This document shows positions 1-12,489 of a stretch of 64,000 bases of DNA, in pieces (positions within the stretch are counted from its first letter, which is position 1; each line of letters starts with the position of its first letter). The notes under the pieces were generated by a model, which saw only the letters and a program-made list of their open reading frames with translations, had not been told where the DNA came from and did no database searches. Position numbers and translations under genes: made by a program. This DNA is from Gnetum montanum (Eukaryota > Streptophyta > Gnetopsida > Gnetales > Gnetaceae), in contig MNCI01017837.1 of the NCBI GenBank assembly GCA_015680685.1, positions 151,471 to 215,470 on the forward strand. Reading direction: 5' to 3'.

Positions 1-394
1 CGCTAACTACACTCTGCAGCATAGTAGAGAGCGTAGTGCCAGAAGTTAGAAAATTTGCCAACCTGTTTCTTCCATCCCAAGCTAGCATGACATCCTCTAT
101 CTTGACACTTAGGAAAATTTGCAAAACTAGTAATTTTTGTGCTGACTACACTCTAGAGGATAGTCTTGGTAGGGATTGCATTGTTAGGACACATAGAAAA
201 TTTTGCAACAACTGTTGACACTTAGAAAAATATTATAGATCTAGACTGTTTGTGTCAACTACTTTGACTACACTCTGGAGCATGGTCCCAGCAATGCGAA
301 GTGTAGTCTCAACACTTAGAAAAAAATTACCAAGTTTTGACACGTAGAAAAATTTGCAGTTGAGACTTGGGAGCTCAAATTTGGTGGTGTTTCA
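1..394 (-). mobile_element. 3' end part of a T2-family LTR (3' LTR of element a, cut by window edge)
   Basis: The segment matches the right-hand ends of the LTRs at 17275-18799 and 54926-58157: degenerate units of the form 'actacactctggagcatagtcccagcaa..gtagtctcaacacttagaaaa' repeat here, and it finishes in GGTGTTTCA, the LTR terminus seen in all copies. It is followed at once by a polypurine tract on the minus strand, so it is the 3' LTR of the minus-strand element that follows. The start of the LTR lies left of the window. Family assignment is by direct comparison; no coding capacity is expected. Confidence 0.85.
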
Positions 395-411
395 TTAGCC
401 CCTCTTTGTTA
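395..411 (-). other. Polypurine tract of T2 element a
   Basis: Read on the minus strand the segment is AACAAAGAGGGGCTAA, directly before the LTR. The T1 copies have the equivalent AAAGAGGGGCCAA beside LTR A (24691) and LTR B (30444). This is the expected primer site for plus-strand DNA synthesis. Confidence 0.75.
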
Positions 412-1734
412 ACATTTGGAGTGGCCCAAGAGACATCAACAAAGAATGAAAAACACCACAGTCGGTCAGGCACCAACATTGCTTGTTAATAATTGACTAA
501 ATGTCACTTCGCCATGCTCAAGAGTGGTAAGGGTAATGATATGCTAGAGATAAAGGATGTAGGAAGTCTGCTAAGGGATAACAAGGGAATGAAATGTGAA
601 CATTGTGAAACTACAAGATGTGGCACTAGGGATGGCTTTTCACCAAAATAGTAACCTCTCATCAAAATTCTCATAAGAGAGTCAGCATCCATGGTATTAG
701 AATGGCTTGCTCCTAAACTTGTGACCTCTCATCAAATTTCTTATGAGAAGGTCAATGCAGATTCAGGGTTGGACCGATTGCAAAATTGTAGCTCTACTAA
801 CATTGCTTGGGGATATGTTTTGTATCATTTTCTTTACCTTTGTTTTTCCTTCCTAGGATGAGTTTCATTACATCTACTTAGGATTTGACCAACCCATAGA
901 GGCTCCCCACATGATGAGTTGTGTTACATTTGCTATGGGTTCTGTAGTTGACATAAAGGGGATGCCATGTACATCAGAAGGGTTGCAAGCTTGGTGATTT
1001 AGGGGAAGGTAGAGAAATGAAAAGTAATCAAGTAAATTCAAGTAGGCTATAGGTAGGGATGTGCACTCTTGAATGGCTTGGCTAGTCCAATCATGCACAT
1101 CAGAACAATGTGGTGACTAGTTGCTACAATAAGATGCATCTCTACAAAATCACCTCTGAGGCTTCATCTTGCAAACACAACACAGAGAAAATAAGAAAAT
1201 AACCACATAACATGAGATGATAGTAAACTACTAGATGTGAGTGTGTTGCAAGTGCCATGAGTGCTGGACTAGTTTCAAGAGCTTAATAGGCCGTTGTAGG
1301 AAAACTAGTGTAGGTGCTAGAGTAAGAAAGCTACAAAAGCTCCAGCAACCACATCGAAGGTAAGTGCTCAAGTAATGGCAAGAGCTCAATAGAGTAGGTG
1401 AGATGATGGAGGCCCTAATGCTACCACTACTCCAAAGGATTATGCTAATAATGAGAGCTCCAAGCAAATAATGAAACACCCAAGGCCAGTAATGTTGTAG
1501 GTGCAACCAAGGGATAGTAGCACTGGCAACTATGGTAGGAGCTCCGAAAGGTCAACAAAATGCCAAGGGTGTTTCCAGAAGATCAGAAAAATGCCAAGGG
1601 ATGGTAATGTTGCAAATGTTTTAGAAGCCTCTTCTGATGATAGGAAGTTCATTCTAGAACTGTAGTGTTATCGCCCTACCCACAAGATGTGGAGTTGGGA
1701 GTATTGTTGCTCGCTTTTCCACAAAACTATGCAT
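412..1734 (-). other. 3' non-coding region of T2 element a
   Basis: Between the polypurine tract and the tandem repeats I see no protein with recognisable motifs; the short open frames here are not shared with the T1 copies. The first part (about 412-500, 'aagagacatcaacaaagaatgaaaaacaccaca') is also found after LTR A and LTR B in T1. The region is the untranslated 3' part of the element and is CpG-poor. Confidence 0.6.
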
Positions 1735-2100
1735 GTTGAACTATGAACCTAGTTTAAATTCCTGGTAGACTGTATGCTATGCTAGTTTAGGGTCCTAGTA
1801 GATCATGGGCCTAGTTTAAGATCCTAGTAGATTGTGATGTGTGAATTTATAGTCCTAGTAAAATGCTATGTGCTAGTTTAACATCATGATGGATGGTGGA
1901 TATTTTGCTACTTTAACAACATGACCCAAGGATGAGCTATGCTAGTTTAGCATCATAGTGGATGGTCTATACCAGTTTATAGTCATAGCAGATTATTTGT
2001 GCTAGTTTATAGTTGTAGCAGACTTGTTGTTCTAGTTTATAATCATAGCAGACTATTTGTGCCAACTTATAGTCATAGCAAACTATTTCTTACCTTACTT
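1735..2100. repeat. Tandem 30-35 bp repeat at the pol / 3' region boundary (T2 a)
   Basis: About eleven degenerate units, each starting 'ctagtttaaRRtcctagtagactgt' or 'tagtttatagtcatagcagactat', run head to tail. The same unit type occurs at 5735-5915 and 12490-12800 of this element, and at matching positions in the T1 element (25850-26250, 31565-31800, 35405-35470, 41650-41885) and in copy b (50310-50495). The array stops just before the end of pol at 2124. Confidence 0.85.
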
Positions 2101-2123
2101 TGTCATTCATGAGGCATTGCATG

Positions 2124-3200
2124 CTATGCGTAGTACGACTTTAGATACTAGTGGTTCATTGGATTGCAAAATTCATTATCATCATGGTTAGCAAGCTTAA
2201 ATGCTCCATTGACATATACCTTGATGACCAAGAAAGGTGCTTCCCAATTAGCTAAGAATTTGTCCGTAGGTTCGTGAAAGACCTTGAGGACTAAGCCCCC
2301 TTATTGATTAGGAATTGATATTAATTATGATGGTATTTTTGCCATTGCATTTATTGGTACCTTTTGATTTAACCAAGCAATTGCATGTGCTCCTCCTCTA
2401 TCAAGTCAAGATCCATGATTCTCAAGTTGTTGTTTTGAGCCTTGTCAATGAAGCTTGAGAGGATTACATGGAGCGATGCGACCTGCAATTCAATAAGCAA
2501 GATGGCTTTAGACCCATAAACCAAACTATATGGTGTCTTATTTATTGCAATTCTTTGTGTCATGTGCTAAGCCTAGAGTGCATAGGTCAATTGCTCATGT
2601 CATCATTGTTTGCTGCTACTAAACATCTTCTTTAAAAGATTGATGATGACCTTGTTTGTGGCCTCTACTTGGCCATTTTCCTGTAGGTAGTTGGATGAAA
2701 AAAAGTGTTGTTTAATTCTAAGGTGTTTGCAAAAGGCTTTGGTCTCAGGACTGCTAAACTGTAACTTGTTGTTTATGACTATGGTCATGGGTAAACCAAA
2801 ATGGGATGCTATGTTGTCAAGTATGAATTTATAGACCTACTATGGTGTAGTATTCCTAAGGGGAATAGCTTCAACTCACTTTGTAAAATCCTCAATGGTA
2901 GTTATGATGAAGCTATGCCCTACAGAGCATGTAGGCATTATTGGTCCTATGATGTCCAACCCCCAATGTTGGAACAGCCATGTGATCTACGTTGTGTGTA
3001 GCTCAATGGGTGGCACGTGCATTAAGTTGTCATGCCATTGACATATGTTATATGTCTTAATGTTGGAGATGTAATCACACTCCATGTATGGCCAATAGTA
3101 GCCTAAGCATCTAATTATTGCCACCATTGCCCTCGGTGCTATGTGGCCTCCACAGAATCCCTTGTGGACTTGTTCAACAATCATCTACTCTTTGCTATCA
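2124..3200 (-). pseudogene. Integrase (C-terminal part of pol), T2 element a, decayed
   Basis: Ty3/gypsy integrase read on the minus strand. The zinc-binding part at about 2990-3184 keeps the paired histidines (VHKGFCGGH) but one cysteine of the CxxC is now Tyr (YNIC). The core at 2603-2788 keeps the catalytic Glu in NGQVEATNK, but the second catalytic Asp is Asn (INN instead of TDN). The C-terminal part at 2369-2563 has KTPYSLVYGSKA, typical of plant Tat/Athila elements, and no chromodomain follows. The frame ends at the stop at 2124-2126, aligned with the ends of the two T1 integrases. Several frameshifts and stops separate the pieces, so it cannot make a working enzyme. Confidence 0.85.
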
Positions 3201-4180
3201 TTAACGCAAGTTAACAGTATGCCATCATAGGATCTATGGCACAAGGTGCTATCACCCATGATGATGTACTACCATGATTGCTTTCGCACTTCATCCTTTT
3301 GGACAGTGGTTAGATGTTGCAGAGGTTTACCATGTAGAAGGTACAATTTGATGTCTTGGTACCACTCTACCATGTGGGTTCTTCTTACTGTGGTTATAGA
3401 TGTAATGTCCGTTGTTTGCATGATAGGCACAGTGCAATTTGCCATCATCGTGGGCAAGGCATGAAACATTTTAGGTACGATTCTTAAGGCTAGTGTAGTT
3501 AATGCATTGGTAATCAAGTTTTTATTGCAAGGGATATGCTGAACATCAGGGGTTGCAAATTACTTGAGCAAGTGCTTTGCCAAGTCACAATAAGGTTTCA
3601 AGTGTTGGGCTTTATGAGTGTAAACCTCTATAACCTAGTTGACAACCAGTTGCAATTCACCTCGGATCGCTAGGTTCTATATTCTTAGGTTGTGAGCTAC
3701 TAAGATACCCCAAAGGAGACCCTCACACTCCACCATGTTGTTGGTGGATGGAAACGTGAAGCAATATGTGAAGGGTCGAATCTCCTCATAGGGGAGCATG
3801 ATTATGGTAGTGGCATTACCCCCTTGAGAGGTTGAAGTACCATCAAAGTGCAAGAGTTCCTCGAAGTTATTAGGCACCTTGCTTATGCTAGTAACATGCT
3901 CATCTAGAAACTCTAGATCTATCATTTCTTGGTCATCAATTGGGGAAGCTGGAAGTTATGTGGATATTGCTTAACCTTTGGTTAATACTTGTACAATGTA
4001 ATGCAGGTCAAACTCCACAATTATTTCTTTCCAACATGCAATGCAACTTCTCTCATAAATATTCATTGTAATCGCTTGGAGTACATTGCTTTTACATATG
4101 ATGTTGACTTGGCTGCAGAAAAGATAATGCCTCCACTTCTTAAGTGCAAATACCAAGGAAAGGAAATTCTTTTTCACATC
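3201..4180 (-). pseudogene. RNase H and RT connection domain, T2 element a, decayed
   Basis: The minus-strand segments at 3269-3517, 3677-3925 and 3971-4177 line up with the RT-connection, RNase H and tether parts of the two T1 copies. HFDGTSTS carries the first RNase H acid, VECEGLL the second, and LKKWRHYLF with CWKEIIVEFDLHYI is the connection typical of plant Ty3/gypsy pol. The pieces lie in different frames. It is inactive by inspection and belongs to the pol of element a. Confidence 0.85.
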
Positions 4181-5584
4181 ATTGTACTTTGCTTCATAGG
4201 CAACTAATGCATAGCTTAGGTAGTATACTGGTACCTTTGTACCATCATCTCGCTTTTGGCAAAGTAGAAAAGCAATGGACGTGTCTGAGGTAGTAGATAA
4301 ACCATTGGAAGTTGGGCTAGCTCCTATTTAAGGTTATCAAATTCCTCTTAGCATTGAGCTATCCACTCAAAGTGGATCCCCTTTTTGAGCAAGTGTTGCA
4401 TTGGCTGCAACTTATCGATCAACCATGCGATAAACCATTATGTGAATTGCAATCTACCTTGTAGCCCCCATAGCTCCTTAAGGTTGGCTGGTGGGGTTAA
4501 GTTGGTAATGGCCTTACCCTTATTGGGGTCTATGTGTATGCCTACTTCAGATAATATGAAACCTCGCATGTGGCCCATCTTGATGTTGAAGACACATTTC
4601 TTAGGATTTAACCTAAGTTCGAGCTTCAGACAATGTTTAAGTACAAGGCCAAATTCACCTACATGGTTGCATGATGCTTTGAACTTAACTACTATATCAT
4701 TAATGTAATCATTGATTAGACCTAATAGGTAATCACTAAAAATGTACATCATGGCTCATTAATAAGTCGCTTCTATGTTCTTAAGTCCAAAGGGCATCAT
4801 GATGTAGCAAAATGTACCCCAAGAGGTCATGAAGGTAATACTGAGCTAGTACTCTGGGTTAATCCACATCTAGTTGTACCTTGAGAACTTGTTTATGAAA
4901 GATAACAAGGCATGACTAGCCATGGTATCAATCAATTGATCAATACTAGGCAATGAAAAATCATCTTTAATAGTTACCTTGTTCAAGTCCCAGAATTCTA
5001 TGCAAATGTGTATGTTTCCATTTTTCTTAGGTACAACCATGCTGTTAGAGACCCAGTTTGCATAGTCAATACCCCAGATGATACTAGCTTTGTAGAGCTT
5101 GGTGATTTCATCGTGAACTACCAATGTCACCTCAGGCCTAACCTTGCAAGCTTTCTGCTTAACTCGTTTTATGTTGGGATTGAGGATTATGTTGTGTTGT
5201 ACTACGCAAGGATCTAGGCCTAGCCTATCTTCATAAGATCATGTGAATGCCTTGATTTTTCATTTAGTACTTTTGCAATGTTTTGGGCATGTTGAGGCTC
5301 TAACAAAGAACTAAGTTTCAATGTTTTCGCGTTGCCATTGGATGTTGCTATAGGGACTTCAACAAGGAGATACTCGGTGACATCACCTACCTCTAAATCT
5401 AGAGCCCTAACTAAATGGTCTAGCCAATCTAGCAGTGCCTCTACAGATGTGATGTATTCATCATAGGCTATGGGCTTGAGGTCTAGGCATTGAGGATCGA
5501 CACATCGTGTGAGATCATCATGGGGCTTGGTGAGGACTAGAGGTGCATGAATATGCTCATAGATAGCCATGTCATGTGTGAATC
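4181..5584 (-). pseudogene. Reverse transcriptase with upstream linker, T2 element a, decayed
   Basis: The N-terminal linker (5220-5570) holds SSLLEPQHAQNIAKVL, which matches the T1 linker NTLLNPQLASDIAQVL. The RT fingers and palm (4870-5130) hold NWVSNSMVVPKKNG and IEFWDLNKVTIKDDFSLP. The active-site block near 4700 reads YIND instead of YVDD, so a catalytic Asp is lost. ELWGLQGRLQF is the usual thumb motif. The upstream edge is set at 5584 because TTGTAG ends there on the minus strand, followed by sequence alignable to T1 at 35306; this looks like a splice acceptor. The protease lies 7.4 kb away across a gene on the other strand. Confidence 0.85.
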
Positions 5585-5600
5585 CTACAATAATCTTGCA
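5580..5600 (-). other. Candidate splice acceptor before RT (T2 a)
   Basis: On the minus strand a T-rich stretch (GTTGTTTTTGCAAG) leads to TTGTAG|GATTCACACATG. The T1 element has TTGGCAG|GGATAAACACATGG at the same place (35307). Ogre-type retrotransposons are known to splice out an intron between protease and RT, so a conserved AG here fits such an intron. No transcript is available to confirm it. Confidence 0.5.
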
Positions 5601-5734
5601 AAAACAACTAGAAAAATGTCAAGCCACACCTATCTTAATGAGAGTAATATGCACAGTTAAACAATGCAATAAATATTTTTCCTAAGTATGTAAATGCGAT
5701 TTTAAAGGCAAGGGATGCATGGATCAGTTTTAGG

Positions 5735-5915
5735 CATAGGCAGACCATGGGGTTGCCAGTTTAAGGTCTTAGTAGACTGTTGGATGATAGTTTAATGTCA
5801 TGGCAAATGATGACGCATCTGTTTAAGGTCTTAGTAGATCACCAAGGTTGCTATTTTAACATCATAGCACACAATGGTTTTCTAGTTTAAGATCTTAACG
5901 AACCGTGATATGCGC
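5735..5915. repeat. Tandem 30-35 bp repeat at the RT / antisense-gene boundary (T2 a)
   Basis: About five units of the 'agtttaaggtcttagtagac' type, matching those at 1735-2100. They lie inside the proposed pol intron near its 3' end, between RT and the upstream region of the plus-strand gene. Confidence 0.8.
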
Positions 5916-7535
5916 TAAATGCTTTATTGGGGTAAGGCTTGGTGGGTCAAAAAAGTGCAATTGGCTTGGGCACCCACTTGGAGACAAAAAAAATTCAAAA
6001 TTTTTCTAAGTTCGGAGACAGCTAGAAAAATCAAAAAATTTTCTAACTCTATTGACTACGCTCCCATCCAACTATGCTCAGCACTATTGAGTGTAGTCTT
6101 GGGGTAGGTAAGAAAATTAAGTGATCCCTAGGGATATAAAAGCATGCTTTACCCTTTGTAAATTTTTCATTGTCAATGTTGAAAATGTGAACTTTCCAAA
6201 GCATAGCACAGTTGCAAGAGCGTAGTTGTCAGAATGTCATGTCAAAGTAGATGCCAGCACCCTAGCCTAACCATCATGGACAATGAAGAGCAAGTCCTAG
6301 AATGCCTACCACAGGCATGTGTAGAGGAGTGGAGTGTCCCTAACCACTAGCTACCCCAACTATGCTCTACCCTTTTTTGTTTTTTTTTTTGTTTTTTGCA
6401 CTTAGGAGTTTGGGGCATGGATTTTGGTTTTAGCAATGCCTTACCATGGTCGTCATAGCTATCATGGTCAGGGAAGGATTATGCATTGGACAAGGATTTC
6501 TATGATGAGGGATTTGATATTATGTGTGGGATTTTGAGGGCAATGCATGACTATTTTGGGAGGGGATTTTGTGATGGTCGTGGCCATTGTGATAGTCAGT
6601 ATGACTACAGAGGAAGGGGAAGCACGTAGGCCTATGTGGGATTGTCAAAAAAAGAAAAAAATTTCTTATTTTTGTGGCACGCAAGGTAGGAGACTAGGGT
6701 TTTGGTGGCAACCTTGGGGTTGCTGCTTGTGAGGCCAAGGTGCAATAAGTTTTTACATATTTTTTGTTTTTGCATGAATTTTTGAAAATTTTTGCCTTAT
6801 GCGAGGCAAGGATAAGGGTTTGGCGATGGTACTAGGGTCATCACTTATGTGTGTGTGGCTCTATAAAAGATAGTTATATTATTAGTATTATTATTATTAT
6901 TTTGTTTTTTATGGGCATCGACAGTTGCCAAGAGCATCCATCATAGGGCCAAGGAGGTGGCAGGGGACTATTACTCCTTTTTTTATTTTTAGGATCCACT
7001 GTGGGGATGAGAGGAAGCACAGTGCCCTATAGTGAGAAAGCACAATCGCAAGGGCTATGCAAGGGGTGACATTTTCAGTGTGGCCATTAGGGCCATGGTT
7101 GTGGTCGACACTCAAGACGTGGGGTGTGGCCAATGTAGCTAGTTAGTTTCCTTTTAAAAAAATTTGAATTTTTGAAGCTACGCTCTCTGGGAACATAAGT
7201 AGTAGTTAGAGATTGTTTTTCTTGTATGAGACTATGCTTTGCAATTACCAAAGCATAGTTGATGATTCCAAAGTTAGAAACTTGTTTTGATTTCTAGACT
7301 ACGCTCCTGGGGGTAGCCCAAAGTTAGAATTTTTTTTGCAATTTTCCAAACTACATTGCTCGATGTTAAAAATGTTTGAAAATTTTTGTTGAATGTAAAA
7401 ATGCCAACAATGATAAAAACTATGATAATGCCAAACTTGCAAATCAAAATAATGCCAGACTGCTAAAACATGCAAATCAAGACAATGTAAAATATGCACA
7501 CATGCGAAACAAAATGCTAATGCTATGCTAATGTG
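5916..7535 (+). promoter_or_regulatory. Upstream region of the plus-strand extra gene (T2 a)
   Basis: No protein-coding signal is seen. Several degenerate copies of the T2 LTR motif are present: 'gactacgctcccatc' near 6055, 'gctacgctctctggg' near 7175, 'gactatgctttgcaattaccaaagcatagtt' near 7228, and 'gactacgctcctggg' near 7295. A possible TATA box CTATAAAAG lies at 6861-6869. Poly-T at 6366-6398 and an ATT microsatellite near 6875-6902 are also present. The region aligns with 18820-20330 in copy b. It is probably promoter and 5' leader for the extra gene, by position. Confidence 0.5.
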
Positions 7536-8894
7536 TTGTTCCTCAGTGAGTATTAGACACATCAAATGTATGTGTTAACGTCCTATACCCAAGGGGCCCT
7601 AGGATATTTTTGCTAACTAAAACTACATCATGTAACTTTCTGCCAAGTGTGCTAAGTGTAATTTAATATATTTTTTTACCATAATGCATCTATTTTATAT
7701 TAATGCTATGTTTTTTGCCTTATGGTTGCAAAGTATTGCTAAAGCCCATCTTAGTCATTGTGGAGCTCATTGGCATTCTTTGTTGCATGAGCAAGCTTGT
7801 GCCTAACACACCTACATCAAATATGCAAGTGCATCCTCAGGTAGTATGGTTTTGGCCTAAAGCATCCTAGTTCCTAGCATTCCTACTACAACACTTTAGT
7901 GTGATGATGTGATCACACTTAGTAGCAAAGGCTGCAACTGCAATCACCAAGACATTACTACTCGGGGCCAACTAGGACATATTGAGATTTATGTTTGATG
8001 AGCCTACTATCGGTGATGATAGAGTAGGTGGTTTGAGACAAGGCCCCAAGGGCACTCATCCCTTATCTAGGATCTGGGAGATGCTAGAATTCTCTTGTTA
8101 TAGCAGGAGCAACATCCTCTTTGTTTATTTGCCTATGCATATAGTGTCCTAGAAGAACCATATATTACACTAGAAGGTAAGTGCTCTTATGATTTTGCAT
8201 TGTATTTCTTGCTATTAGCCCATGCTAAGTTTTCTAACTGTTAACTACCTATGCCTAATGCTAGATTCAAAGTTGATGATCAGGGGCTCGATGGTGAGAA
8301 AGAGGTTCTTGCTTTGAGGCACACTACCCTCGAGGTGTTTTCCTCTAGTTTGAACTTTTTGAAGGTCATACTTGAGCAAGTGGAAGATGATTTAAATAAT
8401 TACTCCACTCAATACCTGAAGGCGTTCAAGTAATGCAAGACCTATGGTTGCCTTGATGAGGGGTGGGCTAGTCGTGTGCTCAACTTTGAAGAGCCAATTG
8501 CACCACCACCTCCATTCTGCACACCATTTGTTCTACATAAGCATTTATTATTTGGATTTTTTGCTTGCTCACATGCACTTGTTGATTTTTCCTTACCTAA
8601 TTTTGACATTGTTTTACCTATGTTGCAATTGAAGTTACTTTAGGAGAGGTGACGATAGTCACCGTAGGCTGTAGTGAGGCCACCATCATCATGAAGTACG
8701 GTTATGTGGAGGAGGTGCAACATTGGTTGTGCCACTAGGCCTTATAGGTGTTAACTAGTTAGCTCACACATGCTAGGTTGCTAGACCTTTTCTTGGCCCT
8801 TAGCCCAAGCATTCTGGTGGCCAAAATGCTCACCATCATAGACTCCTTCAGTAGTGATGCCTACCACTTTGTCACCCACACACACGAAGTGAGG

Positions 8895-8899
8895 GTAGT
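8895..8899. repeat. Target site duplication GTAGT, left copy (F3 solo LTR)
   Basis: The direct repeat GTAGT is at 8895-8899 and again at 9868-9872, on both sides of the solo LTR, as expected for integration by an LTR element integrase. Confidence 0.9.
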
Positions 8900-9867
8900 T
8901 GATGAGTGGCGAGGTACCCCTACACTCAACCATACGAATACGAGCATTCACGCATGATCCAGTCAAACTCTGTGGATAGGCTAGTTGTGGTATCTAGAGA
9001 GTTACACATTGATTGCAGTTCGCTATCTTTCCACCTAGACTAGTATTTTCTTTGTCACATATGGTTTAGTCCAAGGTGAGGCATATGATGTAATCCTAAA
9101 CTAGTGCTACCCCTAGATACAATGGAAAATAATCTTTGATTAAACTAATAAGCAATAGGAAATGAAGTCTAAGCTAGCCTAAGTGTGATGAGCATCCATT
9201 CCTTAATCATCCGTACACATCTTGGACCTCATGCACAACTACTACTGGGATTACCAAGTGTAGATTCTAGGTACGCTACTGGGTTACCAAGTAGTCACAC
9301 TTAAATGCTCGTGATTAAGTCATACTCATTCCGCAGTTAACAACAAGAATAGTAAATGATGGTAAAGAAAGATTAACTAAGAAAACAATAAATAACAATG
9401 AAATTTAACAATAACAATTAAACAATTAAAACTAAGTGAATGCTACAATGATGAAGTAATCTCAATCTTTATTTTCGATCATGTGTGTGTCCAAGTATGT
9501 CACACTCGAATAAAGATGCCATACAATTACAAGCATCACACTGCACTTGGGAAAATAATCTAACTCCTATGGAAACAAATTGCAAGAGCTTCCCTACAAT
9601 TAATCCAAAACATACCTAAGTATGGTGGAGGGCCACTTATTTATAGCTAAAAATAGACTTTGCGTAAACGAGGCCACGTCGACGCATGGGTGGATGCGAC
9701 GACAGAGCCGCATCAATATGGCTGCATATACAGGGCCCCATACACATGGCCTAGTTAATGCAGCCCCGATATCATGGATCCAATAATAGGAGTCAGACTT
9801 GGTGTCTTGTATCAGGGTTTTGATAACAAGGGTCCGATAATAGGACCTGACAGACCATGACTCATCA
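8900..9867 (-). mobile_element. F3-family solo LTR inserted in the extra gene
   Basis: Starts TGATGAGTGGCGAGG and ends CATGACTCATCA. It is flanked by the direct 5-bp repeat GTAGT at 8895-8899 and 9868-9872. Copy b (near 21695) shows the uninterrupted target. The segment matches, in reverse complement, the LTRs at 59695-60593 and 61949-62729, and the LTR start at 63541. A TATA box for the minus strand lies at 9638-9645. There is no internal sequence, so it is a solo LTR left by LTR-LTR recombination. Confidence 0.93.
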
Positions 9868-9872
9868 GTAGT
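9868..9872. repeat. Target site duplication GTAGT, right copy (F3 solo LTR)
   Basis: Second copy of the 5-bp duplication; after it the extra gene resumes with LDLSDAFFIDLFGLP, matching copy b. Confidence 0.9.
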
Positions 9873-12489
9873 CTTGGATCTTAGCGATGCTTTCTTTATT
9901 GACCTCTTTGGCCTCCCCTCTGATGGCCCATTGATCATTGATAAGGCCAATAGAGAGGCGGATTGCAAAGGAGAGATCTAGAAGTGGTTGAGAACCACCT
10001 GATCTCACAAAGGCATCATGATTAGAGATGTGCATGTGCTTGAGGTCCAAGAGCTCTACCCTCTTTTTTTTGCTCATGCCTTTCTAAATTTTCTCTCCTA
10101 AGGAAAGTTTCTTAGGATGGAGCAAGCATAGGTGATGAGGGAGATATTGCAAGAGGGCACCAGGTTCAACTAGGCCTCCTACATTACCACCAGACTACAA
10201 GTAGAGATCACTAGACTTCATTACAACCTCCAAGCGATGTCTCACATACACTTTGCATCCTTCACAATGTATCTACGAAGGTTTGCAGAGTTTTTGGTGG
10301 TCCAAGATAGTGGCCATTGGGTAGTGCAAGATTGTGAGCAGCTATCCAAGCCTTGGGTTAAGCACTTATTCACAACCACTCGCACGTAGGACCCCTTAGA
10401 GGGGATCAATGAGTCATACTCAATTACAACCAAAGGCCATCAAGGACCATCACGGTCACATTATTCTCATGACAGCACAGGTGAGTGTCCCCCAGTTATT
10501 ATTAGGGTTGTGAACAAGGCCAACCATTATATCATGGAAATAGTGGGGCCATCCAAGGCAAAGATTAAGAGGCCACGCCTGGTAGAGGAGGTTGCCTTTG
10601 TAGTTGGACAAGCAAGCACTAAGAAAATCCACCTCAAGATGTCCACTTTATGCACAAATGTTGCAAGTTAGTACACATGTGGATGCATTTGTTATATATT
10701 TTTTATGTTGATGTTTTTGTGTTATGTTATGCTAATGCTACTATGCTATGTTTGTGAGTTAGGCATGAGGGCTATCAAAGCAATGGTGGCTACAACAACA
10801 AAGATGGCCCCTTCTCAAACTAAGGAGGAGCCACATAGAGAAGAGGAATTGCATGAGGCCACAGAGACCTTCCAACAGTTTGAGGCAAAGGGGCTATTCC
10901 ATCCTAATGAGGGTGATTCTGCCAGCCTCTTTCATGGTATGTAGCTAGGAGATCTCCTTGCCCTCACACCTAAGGGCTTGTTAGGTAAGTTCTTTACATT
11001 GCCATTTATTATTACTCTTTTTCTCTTGTATCCTTTGTTGTTTAGTTGTTACTAAATATTTTTGTTATACACCCTTAGACGTATGTGCTAGTGATCCACC
11101 GCCCCTGCCTACCTACTACATGAAGCCATGGGTAGAGATGCTGAACAAGTTTTCCTTCATGGAAGGCATTATTGAGGATATGGTAGACTACCTCCAACAA
11201 GAAAATTCCAATCTTGGTATGCATGTTGTTGTTTTTCTTATGTCACTTTTACCAATTTTATGCTTAGTGCATGGTTGATCATTTATCCTCTTATTGCATG
11301 CCAACAAGTTCTAAGCTCTGCTAGGATCTGAACTAGGTGGCAAAGGTGGGTGTTTTCCTTGGGTACCCTCCTGAAGTAGAGAAAGTGCCTTCTTGTGTCT
11401 ATGAGGTAACCAAAAAGTGCATGCTTTCCTATGTGAAATTGTTATGGATCTATAGGTGCTCGAATGAGTACTTGTGGAAATGCATGCATGAGCTTTAGGA
11501 GAGAGTGACAAGCTAGGATAAGAAGATCAAGGACCTCCAGTCTCGATATGACTTCTTGGTGGCTCCAGCATAGGGAGATAGTACCTGGAAAATCACAAAG
11601 ATTGACTATGTTAGGTACTGATCGACCATTTGGGGCAAGAATGAGGCCACCTGGGGGATCATTGAGCAAAGGCTACAAATGGATCTACTTGCCTGGAAAA
11701 GTCAAGATTGGAAAAATTTTAGTGCTAAGGTGTGCAAGTGGGGGGCATATGCAAAAAGACCACAAATGTCACTATAAGCATGAGTGAGATGCATATCTAT
11801 AACAACTCAAGGAAGAGTCCATCAAAGCTTGCCACCTTGAGATGTTTGTTGAGGTAATTGATGAGAGTTGAGCCTTAGAGATATTTGCTCACAACATAGT
11901 GGTTACTGGTTTCCTAGAGTAAGAGATTGTCATGCCCTTAGGGGAGACTTCATCTACCACCTTTTCTATGCAACTACCCGCATGGACCATTGTGGACAAA
12001 AACAAGATTCGTGTGGGTGTTGACTTCATCCAAGAGGATTGGATGTGACTATTAGACATTGAGATCCTTTGATACTTGAAGAAGGGACTTGATAATGTGC
12101 CTTTAGACATGGTTGATGTGGAACCCTCTTAGGTTAATTCTTTATGTTGTTTTTATGTTTTTTCTGCTAGGTTGCATATTGCACTTTTGCTCAGAGACTT
12201 TTGTTTTATCATTGTTGTTGTTGATAGGCACCAGACGATGTTGCAGGACCTAGTGGCATAGTGGAAGAAGAGGAGTCTCCACCCTCACCTAGCACCATTG
12301 GTTAAGCAGATCCTGATGTAGCCCTATCATTGGGTGTTTTTTATATTTTTGTGTATATTGCTATAAAATGTGGATGGTCATGCTGTTATTGTTATTTTTT
12401 ATGAGATGAAGCAAAAATTTTACTATGTGAAGTGTATGATGAATAGGCTCTTGTATTTATTTGTTATGTGTTTGATGTTAATGATGCGA

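Larger units (their letters stand above)
7541..12305 (+). pseudogene. Extra multi-exon gene on the strand opposite gag-pol, copy a (FCP1-like N-terminus), decayed
   Basis: Exons by comparison of three copies: about 7541-7604 (uncertain), 7733-8176, 8265-8536, 8644-10666 (containing an F3 solo LTR), 10763-10984, 11079-11216, 11309-12132, 12228-12305. Donors and acceptors are mostly GT..AG (AAG|GTAAGT at 8177, TTAG|GTAAGT at 10985). The first main exon reads KPILVIVELIGILCC, then VVWFWPKAS.FLAFLLQHFSV, resembling the FCP1/NIF phosphatase fold with the nucleophile Asp replaced. Later exons encode a conserved unknown domain (FIDLFGLPSDG, RRFAEFLVVQD, PWVKHLFTTTRT) and a charged C-terminal region. 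The stop TAA at 12303 follows PSTIG, as in copy b. Many in-frame stops make it a pseudogene. It lies wholly between PR and RT. Confidence 0.7.

Noticed and set aside
11311-11669. Minus-strand open frames of 66-75 residues
   Set aside because: They are shadows of the coiled-coil exon of the plus-strand gene and are not conserved as proteins in the other copies.
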